64,000 nt of DNA, from positions 1 through 64,000 of the forward strand of contig QZKI01000131.1 in assembly GCA_003598055.1 (NCBI GenBank). The letters run 5' to 3'. The position numbers and the translations under genes are program-made. This DNA comes from Candidatus Abyssobacteria bacterium SURF_17. Its GTDB lineage: Bacteria > Abyssobacteria > SURF-5. Position 1 is the first letter of the stretch. Each line of letters begins with the position of its first letter. This document shows, piece after piece, positions 1-8,991 of this stretch. The notes under the pieces are model-generated. The model searched no databases. It was not told the DNA's origin and worked only from the letters and a program-made list of their open reading frames with translations.

Positions 1-173
1 GAAGCAATCTCTGTGTGTATGTTCAATGCTACCAATGAGATTGCTTCGGTCGCTTCGCTCCCTCGCAATGACCCAACGGTGGCCAGTTTCTTAGGAGGAA
101 CGTAGCGACGAAGCAATCTCTCCTTATATGAAGATTGCTTCGCTCGGGCGTGACGCCCTCCGCTCGCAATGAC
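1..173. repeat. Two tandem copies of a dispersed fold-back repeat (GAAGCAATCTC...GAGATTGCTTCG...CTCGCAATGAC)
   Basis: GAAGCAATCTC at 1-11 with GAGATTGCTTC at 37-47 and CTCGCAATGAC at 62-72; second copy GACGAAGCAATCTC 107-120, GATTGCTTCG 133-142, CTCGCAATGAC 163-173; third copy near 18.6 kb. Confidence 0.8.
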
Positions 174-236
174 GCCGCTCGGAAAATCACGACAGAGATG
201 GGACCTCGAAAATGAGTAACAGAGGAGGGGACGGCC

Positions 237-635
237 ATGAGAATCCCGCGCGAAGTGAGAGAAATGATCCGTACGGACCACGTAGTGCAGGTGGCGACAT
301 CAGACCCACAGGGCATTCCGCACATCGCCGCGGCAAAAGGGCTTCAGATTCTCGATGAGGAGCATCTCGTCTTCGAGAACTGGTTCTGCTTCCAGACGCT
401 TGAAAACCTCTCGTCGAATCCGCACGTCGCAGTTTCTATCCTGAACCCGGGCGGCGAAAATGGGTATCAGCTCGTTGGAACCGTCGAACGCACCAGTGCA
501 ACGGAAATGCTCGACGGCCATATCCCGGGCGAGTTTGAGCGATTTGGGGCCATCCCACAGACGAAGACGCAATTGCAGGTAAAGGTGGAGAAAGTCCTCG
601 AACTTTCCACTGGCCCACACGCGGACGATGTGTGA
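237..635 (+). CDS. Pyridoxamine 5'-phosphate oxidase-like FMN-binding protein
   Basis: IRTDHVVQVATSDPQGIPHIAAAKG...LVFENWFCFQTLENLSSNPHVAVSI pattern of the PNPOx-like split-barrel fold. Confidence 0.75.
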   Translation: MRIPREVREMIRTDHVVQVATSDPQGIPHIAAAKGLQILDEEHLVFENWFCFQTLENLSSNPHVAVSILNPGGENGYQLVGTVERTSATEMLDGHIPGEFERFGAIPQTKTQLQVKVEKVLELSTGPHADDV

Positions 636-1061
636 ATCGGCGAATCCATGGAATTGACCGAATACCTCGAAACCCAGAATGGGGGAAAGCACCGGCGAAC
701 CCGGAGAGATTTCAATTCTGTATCTCAATCCTGCCATTTTGTTCCGAGGGGACAAATCCATTATGTGATTAAGTCCAGCAATATCAACCCCTTCTGCCTT
801 CTCTTCCATTGGCATTTTCCTTGCTTAACTCCTTTACAGGAGGTGTATAACCGCAAAACCGACGATGTAAGACGGATTTTTTCCTGCAAAGGACGCGAAG
901 GAATAGCGGGCAAAAGGAGCAAGGCGAAGGGCGAAAGAAGAAACAGGCTTCCCATTTTTGCTCTCTCTTTCGGCCCGAAACTCGGAATTTGAAGTCCGGC
1001 GCCTTTCGCGCAGGTCCTCTCTTGCCCCCATTTCGTTCATGGGAGAAATCAGGAGACGGCA

Positions 1062-1424
1062 ATGCTTCAAGAAGAAAGACGCAGGTTTCCCAGGTATCAT
1101 ACTCCTGCATCGTTCACGGCTGCTGGTGAATTCTCGTCCCATGGAGAATGCTGCCTGAAAGTCATAGAAATGAGCATTGACGGCCTCCGCTTTGTCACCG
1201 AGAAGGACGTATCCAGGGAAGCTGTATTCAGCCTTTCATTCGGCGTTACAAATAAGAGAGGCGACGCAGCGCGGATAAGCGCACTCGCGTGCATCAGATG
1301 GTATGTCTACAACAAGGAAGCCTCCCTCTATACAGCAGGGGCTCAGTTTCTCGGCTTGACACAGTCCGACCGGGAGCTCTTGAAAGATTTCTTTGAGACG
1401 CTAGAGATGAGAAGCGGCCGCTAA
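1062..1424 (+). CDS. PilZ domain protein
   Basis: N-terminal ERRRFPRYHTPASF (RxxxR) and following D/N-x-S-x-x-G-like 'EMSIDGLRF'. Confidence 0.75.
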   Translation: MLQEERRRFPRYHTPASFTAAGEFSSHGECCLKVIEMSIDGLRFVTEKDVSREAVFSLSFGVTNKRGDAARISALACIRWYVYNKEASLYTAGAQFLGLTQSDRELLKDFFETLEMRSGR

Positions 1425-1715
1425 ATTCTGTGGTGGGGTGAATACACGCTCCAATATTTTCCCCTCACGGGGCTGGGCGCAGCCGAGAGTGGGGTGCTTA
1501 GTTGCAGAGGTTCGCGTGATTCTCGTGGGCTATCTGTGGGCGCGAATCCCCGATTGGATTCGAGGACAGGCTAATTCGCATTAACCGTTCCATGTCTCTG
1601 CCGAATGAATTCGGCTCTACAGGCTTCATCCGTTTGGCTTTTGGCCCCGTCGCATACCCGGAATATGTACCGATGGTTTCTCGGGTCCATCGGTTGAGTG
1701 AGCAGGTCTGCGGTT

Positions 1716-3086
1716 TTAGTCTGACTGACGGCGTCTGCTTTTTTCGGGTATCTCGATGCCCAAACGCTTCATCTTGCGCCAGAGGGTGGTCTTGTGCATG
1801 CCGAGCGCCTTGGCCGTCGCAGAACGGTTCCCGTTGTGTCGGCGAAGCGTATCTCTAATGAAACGTGCCTCGAGCTCCTGCATGCTGGCCACGCCGGATG
1901 AAGCGGCGGCTGCCTCCGCCAGTGGCCGGAGATAGTGAGGCAGATGCTCGGGCAAGATTACGCTGTTTCGGCACAATACGAAAGCGTGCTCAATGATGTT
2001 TTCAAGTTCGCGCACGTTGCCCGGGAAGTCATGACTCATGAAGATTGCCAATACTTCAGGGGACACCCCGACAATATCTTTGCCACGAAGTCGATTGAAC
2101 CGGGCCACGAGGTGGTCAACGAGAAGCGGCACATCTTCCATCCGCTCACGAAGCGGAGGCAGCGTGAGCTTGACGACGTTGATGCGATAGTAGAGGTCCT
2201 GCCGAAAGACTCCTTTCGCAACGAGTTCGCCCAGATCCTTGTTCGTTGCGGCGACCACGCGCACGTCGGCTTGCACCGGCTCCGTCGCACCGAGTGGCTC
2301 GTACGTTCTTTCCTGCAACACCCGGAGCAATCTGACTTGGAGAGCCGCAGACACATCTCCAATCTCATCAAGGAAAATCGTGCCTCCCCTTGCCAATGTA
2401 AACCGTCCCGGTTTATCCTTCTTCGCATCCGTAAAGGCGCCGGCCTTATAACCGAAAAGCTCTGACTCAAGCAACGTGTCGGGAAGCGCGCCGCAATTCA
2501 CCACCACCATTGGTCTTTTGCGGCGAGAGCTCAAATTATGAATAGCTCGTGCAAACAACTCCTTTCCAGTCCCGCTCTCGCCCTCGAAAAGCACGGTACT
2601 GTCGCTTTCAGCGACCTCCGGCAGGATATCGAAGAGCTTCTGCATCTCATGGTTCTTGCTGATAATATCCCCGAACGTGTATTTGCGCGTCAGTTCTTTG
2701 CGGAGGTCTTCAACAATGCTTAGGTCGCGAAATGTCTCCACACCGCCGATGGCCCGGCCCAATGCATCGCGCAAAATAGCGGTGGAAATGCTGATAGGAA
2801 CGCGCTCACCATCAGCGTCAATGATGTAGACGGCCTTATTTACAATCGGGCGGCCGGTCTCGAGCGTACGCTTCAGCGAACAATCGGTCTCGCAAATGCT
2901 CGCCTTGAATACATCGCAACAGCGGTTTCCAATCGCCTCTTCCCGGGAAATTCCCGTTATCTCCTCGGCCGCACGGTTAAACGACGTGATGTGCCATTGC
3001 TCATCCACGGTGAAGACGCCGTCGGCGACGCTGTCGAGGATTATGTCTCGGCCTTCCATAGCTCCATTCTTATTCCAACTTGTCAT
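1716..3086 (-). CDS. PAS-domain sigma54-dependent transcriptional activator (Fis-type HTH)
   Basis: PAS N-terminus, Walker [15 protein letters not shown] loop, FLDEIGD Walker B, C-terminal Fis HTH; start taken at MTSWNK (ORF opens at 3104). Confidence 0.93.
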   Translation of the reverse strand: MTSWNKNGAMEGRDIILDSVADGVFTVDEQWHITSFNRAAEEITGISREEAIGNRCCDVFKASICETDCSLKRTLETGRPIVNKAVYIIDADGERVPISISTAILRDALGRAIGGVETFRDLSIVEDLRKELTRKYTFGDIISKNHEMQKLFDILPEVAESDSTVLFEGESGTGKELFARAIHNLSSRRKRPMVVVNCGALPDTLLESELFGYKAGAFTDAKKDKPGRFTLARGGTIFLDEIGDVSAALQVRLLRVLQERTYEPLGATEPVQADVRVVAATNKDLGELVAKGVFRQDLYYRINVVKLTLPPLRERMEDVPLLVDHLVARFNRLRGKDIVGVSPEVLAIFMSHDFPGNVRELENIIEHAFVLCRNSVILPEHLPHYLRPLAEAAAASSGVASMQELEARFIRDTLRRHNGNRSATAKALGMHKTTLWRKMKRLGIEIPEKSRRRQSD

Positions 3087-3509
3087 TGCTCGAAACTCCC
3101 TCACCTGTATTCACTACAACTTCGTAATTTCGGACCCTTTATCCGGAGCACTCTTCCCTGAACGAGCGCCGTTAGTGGTATTTGTTCGATCTTGCTCCTC
3201 GGTATGCCCGCAAGCTTGAACAACATGACAGCCCATAGTTCCGGGGAATGGCGACATTTTTGGTGCCCTCGGTATCGCGCTCTGTCTGACTCATACTTCG
3301 GAACATTCATGACCACTGCTCCATTATAGCGAGGATCTTGCATTTCGTCAATCAAGCCAGTGCAGTGATGCAATATTCTTCCGAATTCGGCCGTTGCGCA
3401 ATTGCAAGCCTAGGGCCTGGGATTTCATCGTGGTCGCTTTAATCATGCTCGGCTCTATCTCGTTGTAGTAAAAGCAGATATCGCAATCCAACGGGGATGA
3501 ACCCCCGCA

Positions 3510-3526
3510 ATGGCACGGTCAATGCT
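3510..3526 (+). promoter_or_regulatory. Sigma54 (-24/-12) promoter
   Basis: TGGCACGGTCAATGCTT: GG-N10-GC, 31 bp before the ATG at 3557, divergent from a sigma54 activator gene. Confidence 0.8.
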
Positions 3527-3556
3527 TAATACCGAGTTGTTGGAGGCAATGCGATC

Positions 3557-3970
3557 ATGAGAGTGGCAGTTCCAATTTGGCAACAGCGAGTCTCACCCGT
3601 GTTTGATACAGCGGCCCGGCTGCTCCTGCTCGACGTGGAGGGGGGGCTTGAGGTTTCGCGTACCGAGCAATTCATCGGAGGGCTTTCGTTGCCGGCGCGG
3701 ACACATCGACTGGCCGAATTGGGCGTTGACGTGCTCTTATGCGGTGCGATATCGCGAGAGCTTGAAAGCATGTTAGCGGCATCGGGCACGAAAGTGGTTC
3801 CGTGGGTGTCGGGCAACGTGGATGACGTCATGAGTTGCTACATCAGCGGGAAGCCGCTGGACGGTCGCTTTCAAATGCCCGGCTGTGGGAGGTGTCGGCG
3901 TCGGTACGGCGGACCTCGCAGGCAGGATACAGCTCGCTATTGGGCGGGGAGAATGGAGGAAACAGAATGA
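3557..3970 (+). CDS. NifX/NifB-type dinitrogenase iron-molybdenum cofactor domain protein
   Basis: MRVAVPIWQQRVSPVFDTAARLLLLDVEGG...LLCGAISRELESMLAASGTKVVPWVSG. Confidence 0.85.
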   Translation: MRVAVPIWQQRVSPVFDTAARLLLLDVEGGLEVSRTEQFIGGLSLPARTHRLAELGVDVLLCGAISRELESMLAASGTKVVPWVSGNVDDVMSCYISGKPLDGRFQMPGCGRCRRRYGGPRRQDTARYWAGRMEETE

Positions 3971-4329
3971 AAATCGCAATAACGGCGCAGGGTGACCAGA
4001 TGGACAGCCCTGTTGATCCGCGCTTCGGACGCGCAAAGTGGTTTGCAGTCATTGATACCGAAACGGGTAGCCACCGGTTCGTGGACAATGCGCAGAACTT
4101 TGCTGCAGCACAGGGCGCAGGCATTCAAGCCGGCAGCAATGTGGCGAAGCTCGGGGTCGGGGCGGTCGTCACCGGCAATGTGGGCCCAAAGGCATTTGCT
4201 ACCCTCCATGCGGCCGGCATAAAGGTGTATCTGGGAGCGAACGGAACCGTTCAGGACGCATTGAACCAATATACCGCCGGGACGCTTACGTTGGCCCAGG
4301 ACGCGAATGTGGCTGGCCATTGGGTGTAA
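3967..4329 (+). CDS. NifX/NifB-type dinitrogenase iron-molybdenum cofactor domain protein
   Basis: MKIAITAQGDQMDSPVDPRFGRAKWFAVIDTETG...VVTGNVGPKAFATLHAAGIKVYLG; internal ATG of ORF 3835, overlaps upstream stop. Confidence 0.9.
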   Translation: MKIAITAQGDQMDSPVDPRFGRAKWFAVIDTETGSHRFVDNAQNFAAAQGAGIQAGSNVAKLGVGAVVTGNVGPKAFATLHAAGIKVYLGANGTVQDALNQYTAGTLTLAQDANVAGHWV

Positions 4330-4339
4330 AAGCAAGCCA

Positions 4340-5209
4340 ATGAAAACGTACTTTGATTGCATTCCATGCTTCGTGAATCAGACTCTGCAGGCTGTTCGGA
4401 TGGTATCGAACGATGAGCGCATTCATGAACAGGTGCTCCGTCGAGTTCTGGAACATATAAGCGAAATGGACATGCAACAATCGCCGCCTGCGATGGGGCA
4501 AACGATTCATCGGTTGATACGGGAGGCGACAGGCAGCCCGGACCCGTATCGCGAATATAAGAGAAAGTGGAACACATTTTCGTTGCAGCTCTTTCCTGAA
4601 CTCAAGCGGCGAATCGAGGACGCTGCGGACCCGTTCGATACCGCAGTCCGCATGGCTGTTGCGGGGAACATCATAGATTTCGCCGCGAGGCCACGAGTGA
4701 ACGAAGCGATTGTGAGACGGTCAATCAGTGCTGCGCTGAGCACCCCGTGGAAGGACACCGCAGTGGAGACCCTTTACAGAGAAGTCATGCGTGCTCGAAG
4801 AATTCTTTACCTGACCGATAACGCCGGAGAAATCGTCTTTGACCGCCTGCTCATCGAGAGACTTCCCATGGAAAACGTGACCGTTGCGGTGAAGGGCAGC
4901 CCTGTGTGCAACGATGCAACCATGGAAGATGCTGTGGAGGCGGGCCTGAAAGAGCCGGTGAACGTTATCCCGAACGGGTCCGATGCTCCCGGAACGATGC
5001 TCAAAGAATGTTCGGTGCAATTCAAGGGAGAGTTTGCGCGTTCCGATGTGGTAATCGCAAAGGGGCAAGCCAATTACGAAACTCTGAGCAAATGCAACCA
5101 TAACGTGTTCTTCATTCTCATGGCGAAATGCCCGGTAATAGCGAGGGAAATCGGCTGCAAGCAGGAGAACCTTATGGTTTTCCGTGAGTTCTCACAAGGG
5201 ACGATTTAA
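4340..5209 (+). CDS. DUF89 (ARMT1-like / damage-control phosphatase) family protein
   Basis: MKTYFDCIPCFVNQTLQAVR..., YLTDNAGEIVFDRLLIERL, VKGSPVCNDATMEDA, IAKGQANYETL. Confidence 0.9.
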   Translation: MKTYFDCIPCFVNQTLQAVRMVSNDERIHEQVLRRVLEHISEMDMQQSPPAMGQTIHRLIREATGSPDPYREYKRKWNTFSLQLFPELKRRIEDAADPFDTAVRMAVAGNIIDFAARPRVNEAIVRRSISAALSTPWKDTAVETLYREVMRARRILYLTDNAGEIVFDRLLIERLPMENVTVAVKGSPVCNDATMEDAVEAGLKEPVNVIPNGSDAPGTMLKECSVQFKGEFARSDVVIAKGQANYETLSKCNHNVFFILMAKCPVIAREIGCKQENLMVFREFSQGTI

Positions 5210-5233
5210 TGAACGCGAAAGGGGGTGAACGAT

Positions 5234-5614
5234 ATGCCACGCGGTGATGGAACTGGACCTGCGGGGCTCGGCCCGATGACCGGCAGGGGCGCTGGCTACT
5301 GCGCCGGATTCTCAACGCCCGGGTTTGCGAACCCTGTCCCCGGAAGAGGTGGATGGGGAAGGGGGCGAGGACGCGGATACTGGGGCGCCGGCGGTGGTCG
5401 CGGATGGCGCCACTGGTACTATGCTACGGGCGTGCCTGGTTGGGCGCGTGCCGGCTGGGGCTTTGGCCCCCCTGCTCCCTACTGGCCTCCAGTGGGTCCT
5501 TCAATGACAAAGGACCAGGAAGCGGAGCTTCTCAGCGAGCAGGCTAAAGACTTCACCGAAGCGCTCGAAGAAATCAAGAAACGTCTTGAAGAACTGAGCG
5601 CCAAGGAGAAGTGA
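5234..5614 (+). CDS. DUF5320-like Gly-rich protein
   Basis: MPRGDGTGPAGLGPMTGRGAGYCAGF start and C-terminal coiled-coil LSEQAKDFTEALEEIKKRLEEL. Confidence 0.85.
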   Translation: MPRGDGTGPAGLGPMTGRGAGYCAGFSTPGFANPVPGRGGWGRGRGRGYWGAGGGRGWRHWYYATGVPGWARAGWGFGPPAPYWPPVGPSMTKDQEAELLSEQAKDFTEALEEIKKRLEELSAKEK

Positions 5615-5689
5615 GCGGCCGGGACGACTCCTCGGGGAAGGGTTCGGGCCCACCCTTTCCCGCCCGGCTGAGCAAGGCACAGAGCCTTG

Positions 5690-5739
5690 CGAATGAATTG
5701 GAATCTGCAAGGCCGCCTTTGCAGGTTCAAATTCATTCG
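5690..5739. repeat. 21-bp imperfect hairpin in the intergenic region between DUF5320-like genes
   Basis: CGAATGAATTGGAATCTGCAA (5690-5710) / TTGCAGGTTCAAATTCATTCG (5719-5739), few mismatches, 8-nt loop. Confidence 0.8.
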
Positions 5740-5929
5740 AATGCCGATTGATGGATGGCAAGGAGTTAACCAAATCGCTCACATGCTGAAGGGAACGGCC
5801 TTCATTCCATGAGGGCACAGCTGCCAATCGGCAGAGACTTACTGGCGTGAGAGAGTTGCCCCCCTAAGCAACAGGCTCGCGCCTCGATGGGAAGGCCGTT
5901 CCCACCGTTTGAAAAGGAGGGCTTTTGCA

Positions 5930-6163
5930 ATGCCACGAGGAGACGGAACAGGACCGATGGGGCAAGGCCCCGGAACCGGACGCGGCATGGGCCGCGGTCA
6001 AGGCGGCCGACGAGGCCGGATGGGCGGATTCGCCGCTGGACCGGGCGGCAACTGCGTGTGTCTCAAGTGCGGGCACTCAATTCCGCACGAGGCTGGGGTG
6101 CCGTGCCCGCAGATAAGCTGCCCCAACTGCGGAACTCCCATGAGCAGACAACGATATGGGTGA
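5930..6163 (+). CDS. DUF5320-like Gly-rich protein with zinc-ribbon-like C-terminus
   Basis: MPRGDGTGPMGQGPGTGRGMG... CVCLKCGHSIPHEAGVPCPQISCPNCGTPM. Confidence 0.75.
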   Translation: MPRGDGTGPMGQGPGTGRGMGRGQGGRRGRMGGFAAGPGGNCVCLKCGHSIPHEAGVPCPQISCPNCGTPMSRQRYG

Positions 6164-6167
6164 AATA

Positions 6168-6233
6168 GGGACAGAGCCCCTTGGGGATGCGTTTTCACAT
6201 TCGCCTCATGCGGCAGGAAGAGGGCTCTGTCCC
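6168..6233. repeat. REP-like inverted repeat
   Basis: GGGACAGAGCCC (6168-6179) and GGGCTCTGTCCC (6222-6233), perfect 12-bp arms. Confidence 0.8.
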
Positions 6234-6268
6234 TTCTCATGGCCACTGCCGAAAAAGAGGGCATGTAC

Positions 6269-7132
6269 ATGAAAATCGCAGTCGCTAGCGGAAAGGGCGG
6301 CACAGGCAAGACGACCATAGCCACGAACCTGGCCGTTTCATTATCCTCTCAGGGACATCGCGTGCTCTACGCAGATTGCGATGTCGAGGAACCGAACGGC
6401 CACATCTTCCTGAAACCCTGCATCAGACGCGTGGAGCACGTCGGCGTCCCGATTCCGGATGTTGATGCATCGCGCTGCAGCAATTGCGGCGCATGTGGCG
6501 AAATGTGCCAGTTCAGTGCGATCGTGTGCATCAATGACAGGGTGCTGACATTTCCCGAACTCTGTCATGGATGCAACGGCTGCATTCTCGTGTGCCCCGA
6601 AAGCGCCATCCGTGAGGTCCGGCGCGAAATCGGCGTCATCGAATGGGGGAATTCAAATGGAGTGGAGTTTGTTCATGGCACCTTGAGGATAGGCGAGGCC
6701 ATGGCGGCTCCGCTTATTCGCGCGGTCAAGGAACACCTGCCGGCGGATGCAATTTCCATCATCGATGTTCCGCCGGGAACGTCGTGTCCGGTCATAGAGG
6801 CCGTCAGAGACACCGACTTCGTTCTCCTCGTGACCGAGCCGACTCCATTTGGCTTCAATGACCTGCAACTGGCCGTGGAGATGGTTCGCGCACTGAAGCT
6901 CCAATTCGGCATCATCATTAACCGATGCGACGTCGGAAACGACGAAGTCCGAAGGTATTGTATCCGCGAGAACATTCCCCTTTTACTCGAAATCCCCGAT
7001 GACCGCAGAATCGCCGAAGCATACTCGAGAGGTCAGATGGCGGTCGAGGCAGTGCCGGCAATCAGGGAACAATTGCTCGAATTGTGGAACGCAATGGTCT
7101 CTCGACGGAATCACTTTCAAAGGCAACCATGA
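6269..7132 (+). CDS. MinD/Mrp-superfamily P-loop ATPase with inserted 2x[4Fe-4S] ferredoxin domain
   Basis: MKIAVASGKGGTGKTTIATNLA; CSNCGACGEMCQF and CHGCNGCILVCPE. Confidence 0.93.
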   Translation: MKIAVASGKGGTGKTTIATNLAVSLSSQGHRVLYADCDVEEPNGHIFLKPCIRRVEHVGVPIPDVDASRCSNCGACGEMCQFSAIVCINDRVLTFPELCHGCNGCILVCPESAIREVRREIGVIEWGNSNGVEFVHGTLRIGEAMAAPLIRAVKEHLPADAISIIDVPPGTSCPVIEAVRDTDFVLLVTEPTPFGFNDLQLAVEMVRALKLQFGIIINRCDVGNDEVRRYCIRENIPLLLEIPDDRRIAEAYSRGQMAVEAVPAIREQLLELWNAMVSRRNHFQRQP

Positions 7133-8991
7133 CCAAATCTGAAAAAGCTGCTGTCTTCTCGATTCTGACCAACAGTGTGTTGACCGTGGTAAAATTCCTG
7201 CTCGCTTCGATTACGGCGAGCGTGGCATTGCTTGCGGAGGCGTATCATTCATTCGCCGATATTCTCTCGTCAGTCATGGTTCTTCTGGCTCTTCGAGCGG
7301 ACCGCCGCGCAAACTCACAAGGCGTACAGTCACAGCAGGCGGAAGAGACGCAGGTATCCAAACCGGGAAGGAAACTGTTTTCACCCGGCAACTGGGAAAA
7401 CAAAGTGGCAATCGGGATAGGCGTGTTGCTGGTTATTGTTGCGTTAAGCATCTTCGGGAAGGTCAGCCAGCCGGGCATAGTTCCTCTGCGGTATCCATCA
7501 ATCGCGGCCATAGTCGTCGGCTTCCTTGCTTTATGCTCGTACTTGCTTTACCGCTTTGAGGTGTCTGTAGCCAGAGAAACCGGTTCGACTTCATTGACCG
7601 CCGACGGCCACCACGCTCAGTCAGACATGTTGACGTCGGTCCTTGTGGTGATTGCCCTTGTCGCCACTAAGGTCGGATTGGCTCTCGACAGAATCGCAGC
7701 GGCGATAATCGGAATTTTTATCCTCAGCAGCGCGATGTATATTCTGGCGCAGGCAGTCCGCTCATACTCGGCTTCAATCAAAGGGCGCGAGTTTTCGCGC
7801 GGAGTCATATATGAGGACATTCTGTTCCTCCTGCTGTTTCGCACGTATGCAAAGCTCGATAGAGCGCTGTGGAAGCGAATTGAAACAGTTCCATGGTTGC
7901 AGGGGCCACCCGAATCAATGAGGAGGAAGCTTACCATGGCGCTTCTCGGGGTGGCCATTTTCCTTGCCGGATGCGCGTATGCGTTTTCCGGCGTCTATCT
8001 CGTGCAGCCGGGTGAACGGGCCATCATAGAGCGTTTCGGAAAACCGCTGCAACCGGATTCGCCCCTCGGGCCGGGTCTTCATTATCATTGGCCATGGCCC
8101 ATTGAAGCTGTGAAGAAGGCGGATGTAGAGGGCATCAGGCGGCTCAGTGTTGGATACAAAACCGGGGATCAGAAGGGCTTGATCCTGTGGACGAACATTC
8201 ACTACCTGCGCGAATATTCGGTCATTACAGGAGAAGGTCCTTTTCTTGATGTTGCCATGAATGTCCACTATGGAATCGAAGACCTTTATAAATACTTGTA
8301 CACCAACGCTGATCCCGACGCGACCATCGAAAAGATCAGCTACCATGTGCTCCGCGGGACCCTTGGCACAAGGCCGTTCTTCTCGTCGATGACAATCGAA
8401 CGAGACACTCTGGAGACGCTTATACTCGAAGAAATCCAGAAGCGCGCCGACCAGCATGCACTCGGCCTTCGGATTCTGAATGTCTGCTTCCGCGATGTCC
8501 ATCCGCCAGCCCAGGTGGCGTTCGCGTTCGAGGATGTAGTGAGCGCGCAGGAAGATTATGAGACCTACATAGAACAGGCCAATCGCTACCGAAAGGATAT
8601 TCTGCCGCGTGCCCGGGGTGAGGCAGCAACCGCGCTGAGCACGGCTCAGGCCTATCGTCACGCGGCCATAGCACAGAGCGTAGGCAAGACGCAGTCGTTC
8701 ATTTTACAAGAGAGAGTTTTCTCCCAAGCGAGGGAATTGACGGAAACGCGGATGGTATTGGAGACGGTCGAGGAGACTCTCTCGGATATCCCCAAATATG
8801 TCATTGACTCCGGCAACGGTGAGAAACCCGATCTTTGGTTTTACCTCTCGCCGGCGGCCGGTTCAGCCTCGGGCGGCAGCCGGGAAGTCGAACCGACTCA
8901 GGTCCATGAAAAGGGAAAGACCAGGATTTCGTCCGAGGAAGACCTGATCGATGCAATTTTGCGGTTTCATCAGGGGCAGGAGGGGAAATGA
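7129..8991 (+). CDS. Cation diffusion facilitator (CDF)-like N-terminal domain fused to an HflK-type SPFH domain
   Basis: CDF motifs AEAYHSFADILSS and ADGHHAQSDMLTS, then VQPGERAIIERFGKPLQPDSPLGPGLHYHWPWPIEAVKK and the HflK heptad-rich C-terminus; one uninterrupted frame; ATGA overlap with upstream CDS. Confidence 0.85.
   Translation: MTKSEKAAVFSILTNSVLTVVKFLLASITASVALLAEAYHSFADILSSVMVLLALRADRRANSQGVQSQQAEETQVSKPGRKLFSPGNWENKVAIGIGVLLVIVALSIFGKVSQPGIVPLRYPSIAAIVVGFLALCSYLLYRFEVSVARETGSTSLTADGHHAQSDMLTSVLVVIALVATKVGLALDRIAAAIIGIFILSSAMYILAQAVRSYSASIKGREFSRGVIYEDILFLLLFRTYAKLDRALWKRIETVPWLQGPPESMRRKLTMALLGVAIFLAGCAYAFSGVYLVQPGERAIIERFGKPLQPDSPLGPGLHYHWPWPIEAVKKADVEGIRRLSVGYKTGDQKGLILWTNIHYLREYSVITGEGPFLDVAMNVHYGIEDLYKYLYTNADPDATIEKISYHVLRGTLGTRPFFSSMTIERDTLETLILEEIQKRADQHALGLRILNVCFRDVHPPAQVAFAFEDVVSAQEDYETYIEQANRYRKDILPRARGEAATALSTAQAYRHAAIAQSVGKTQSFILQERVFSQARELTETRMVLETVEETLSDIPKYVIDSGNGEKPDLWFYLSPAAGSASGGSREVEPTQVHEKGKTRISSEEDLIDAILRFHQGQEGK

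Noticed and set aside
1-173. CRISPR array (tandem repeats at window start)
   Set aside because: Only two irregular copies with internal palindromes and unequal spacing; no unique regular spacers and no cas genes.
29-325. Short ORFs in the repeat region at the left end
   Set aside because: They overlap palindromic noncoding repeats and a supported plus-strand gene, without domain signals.
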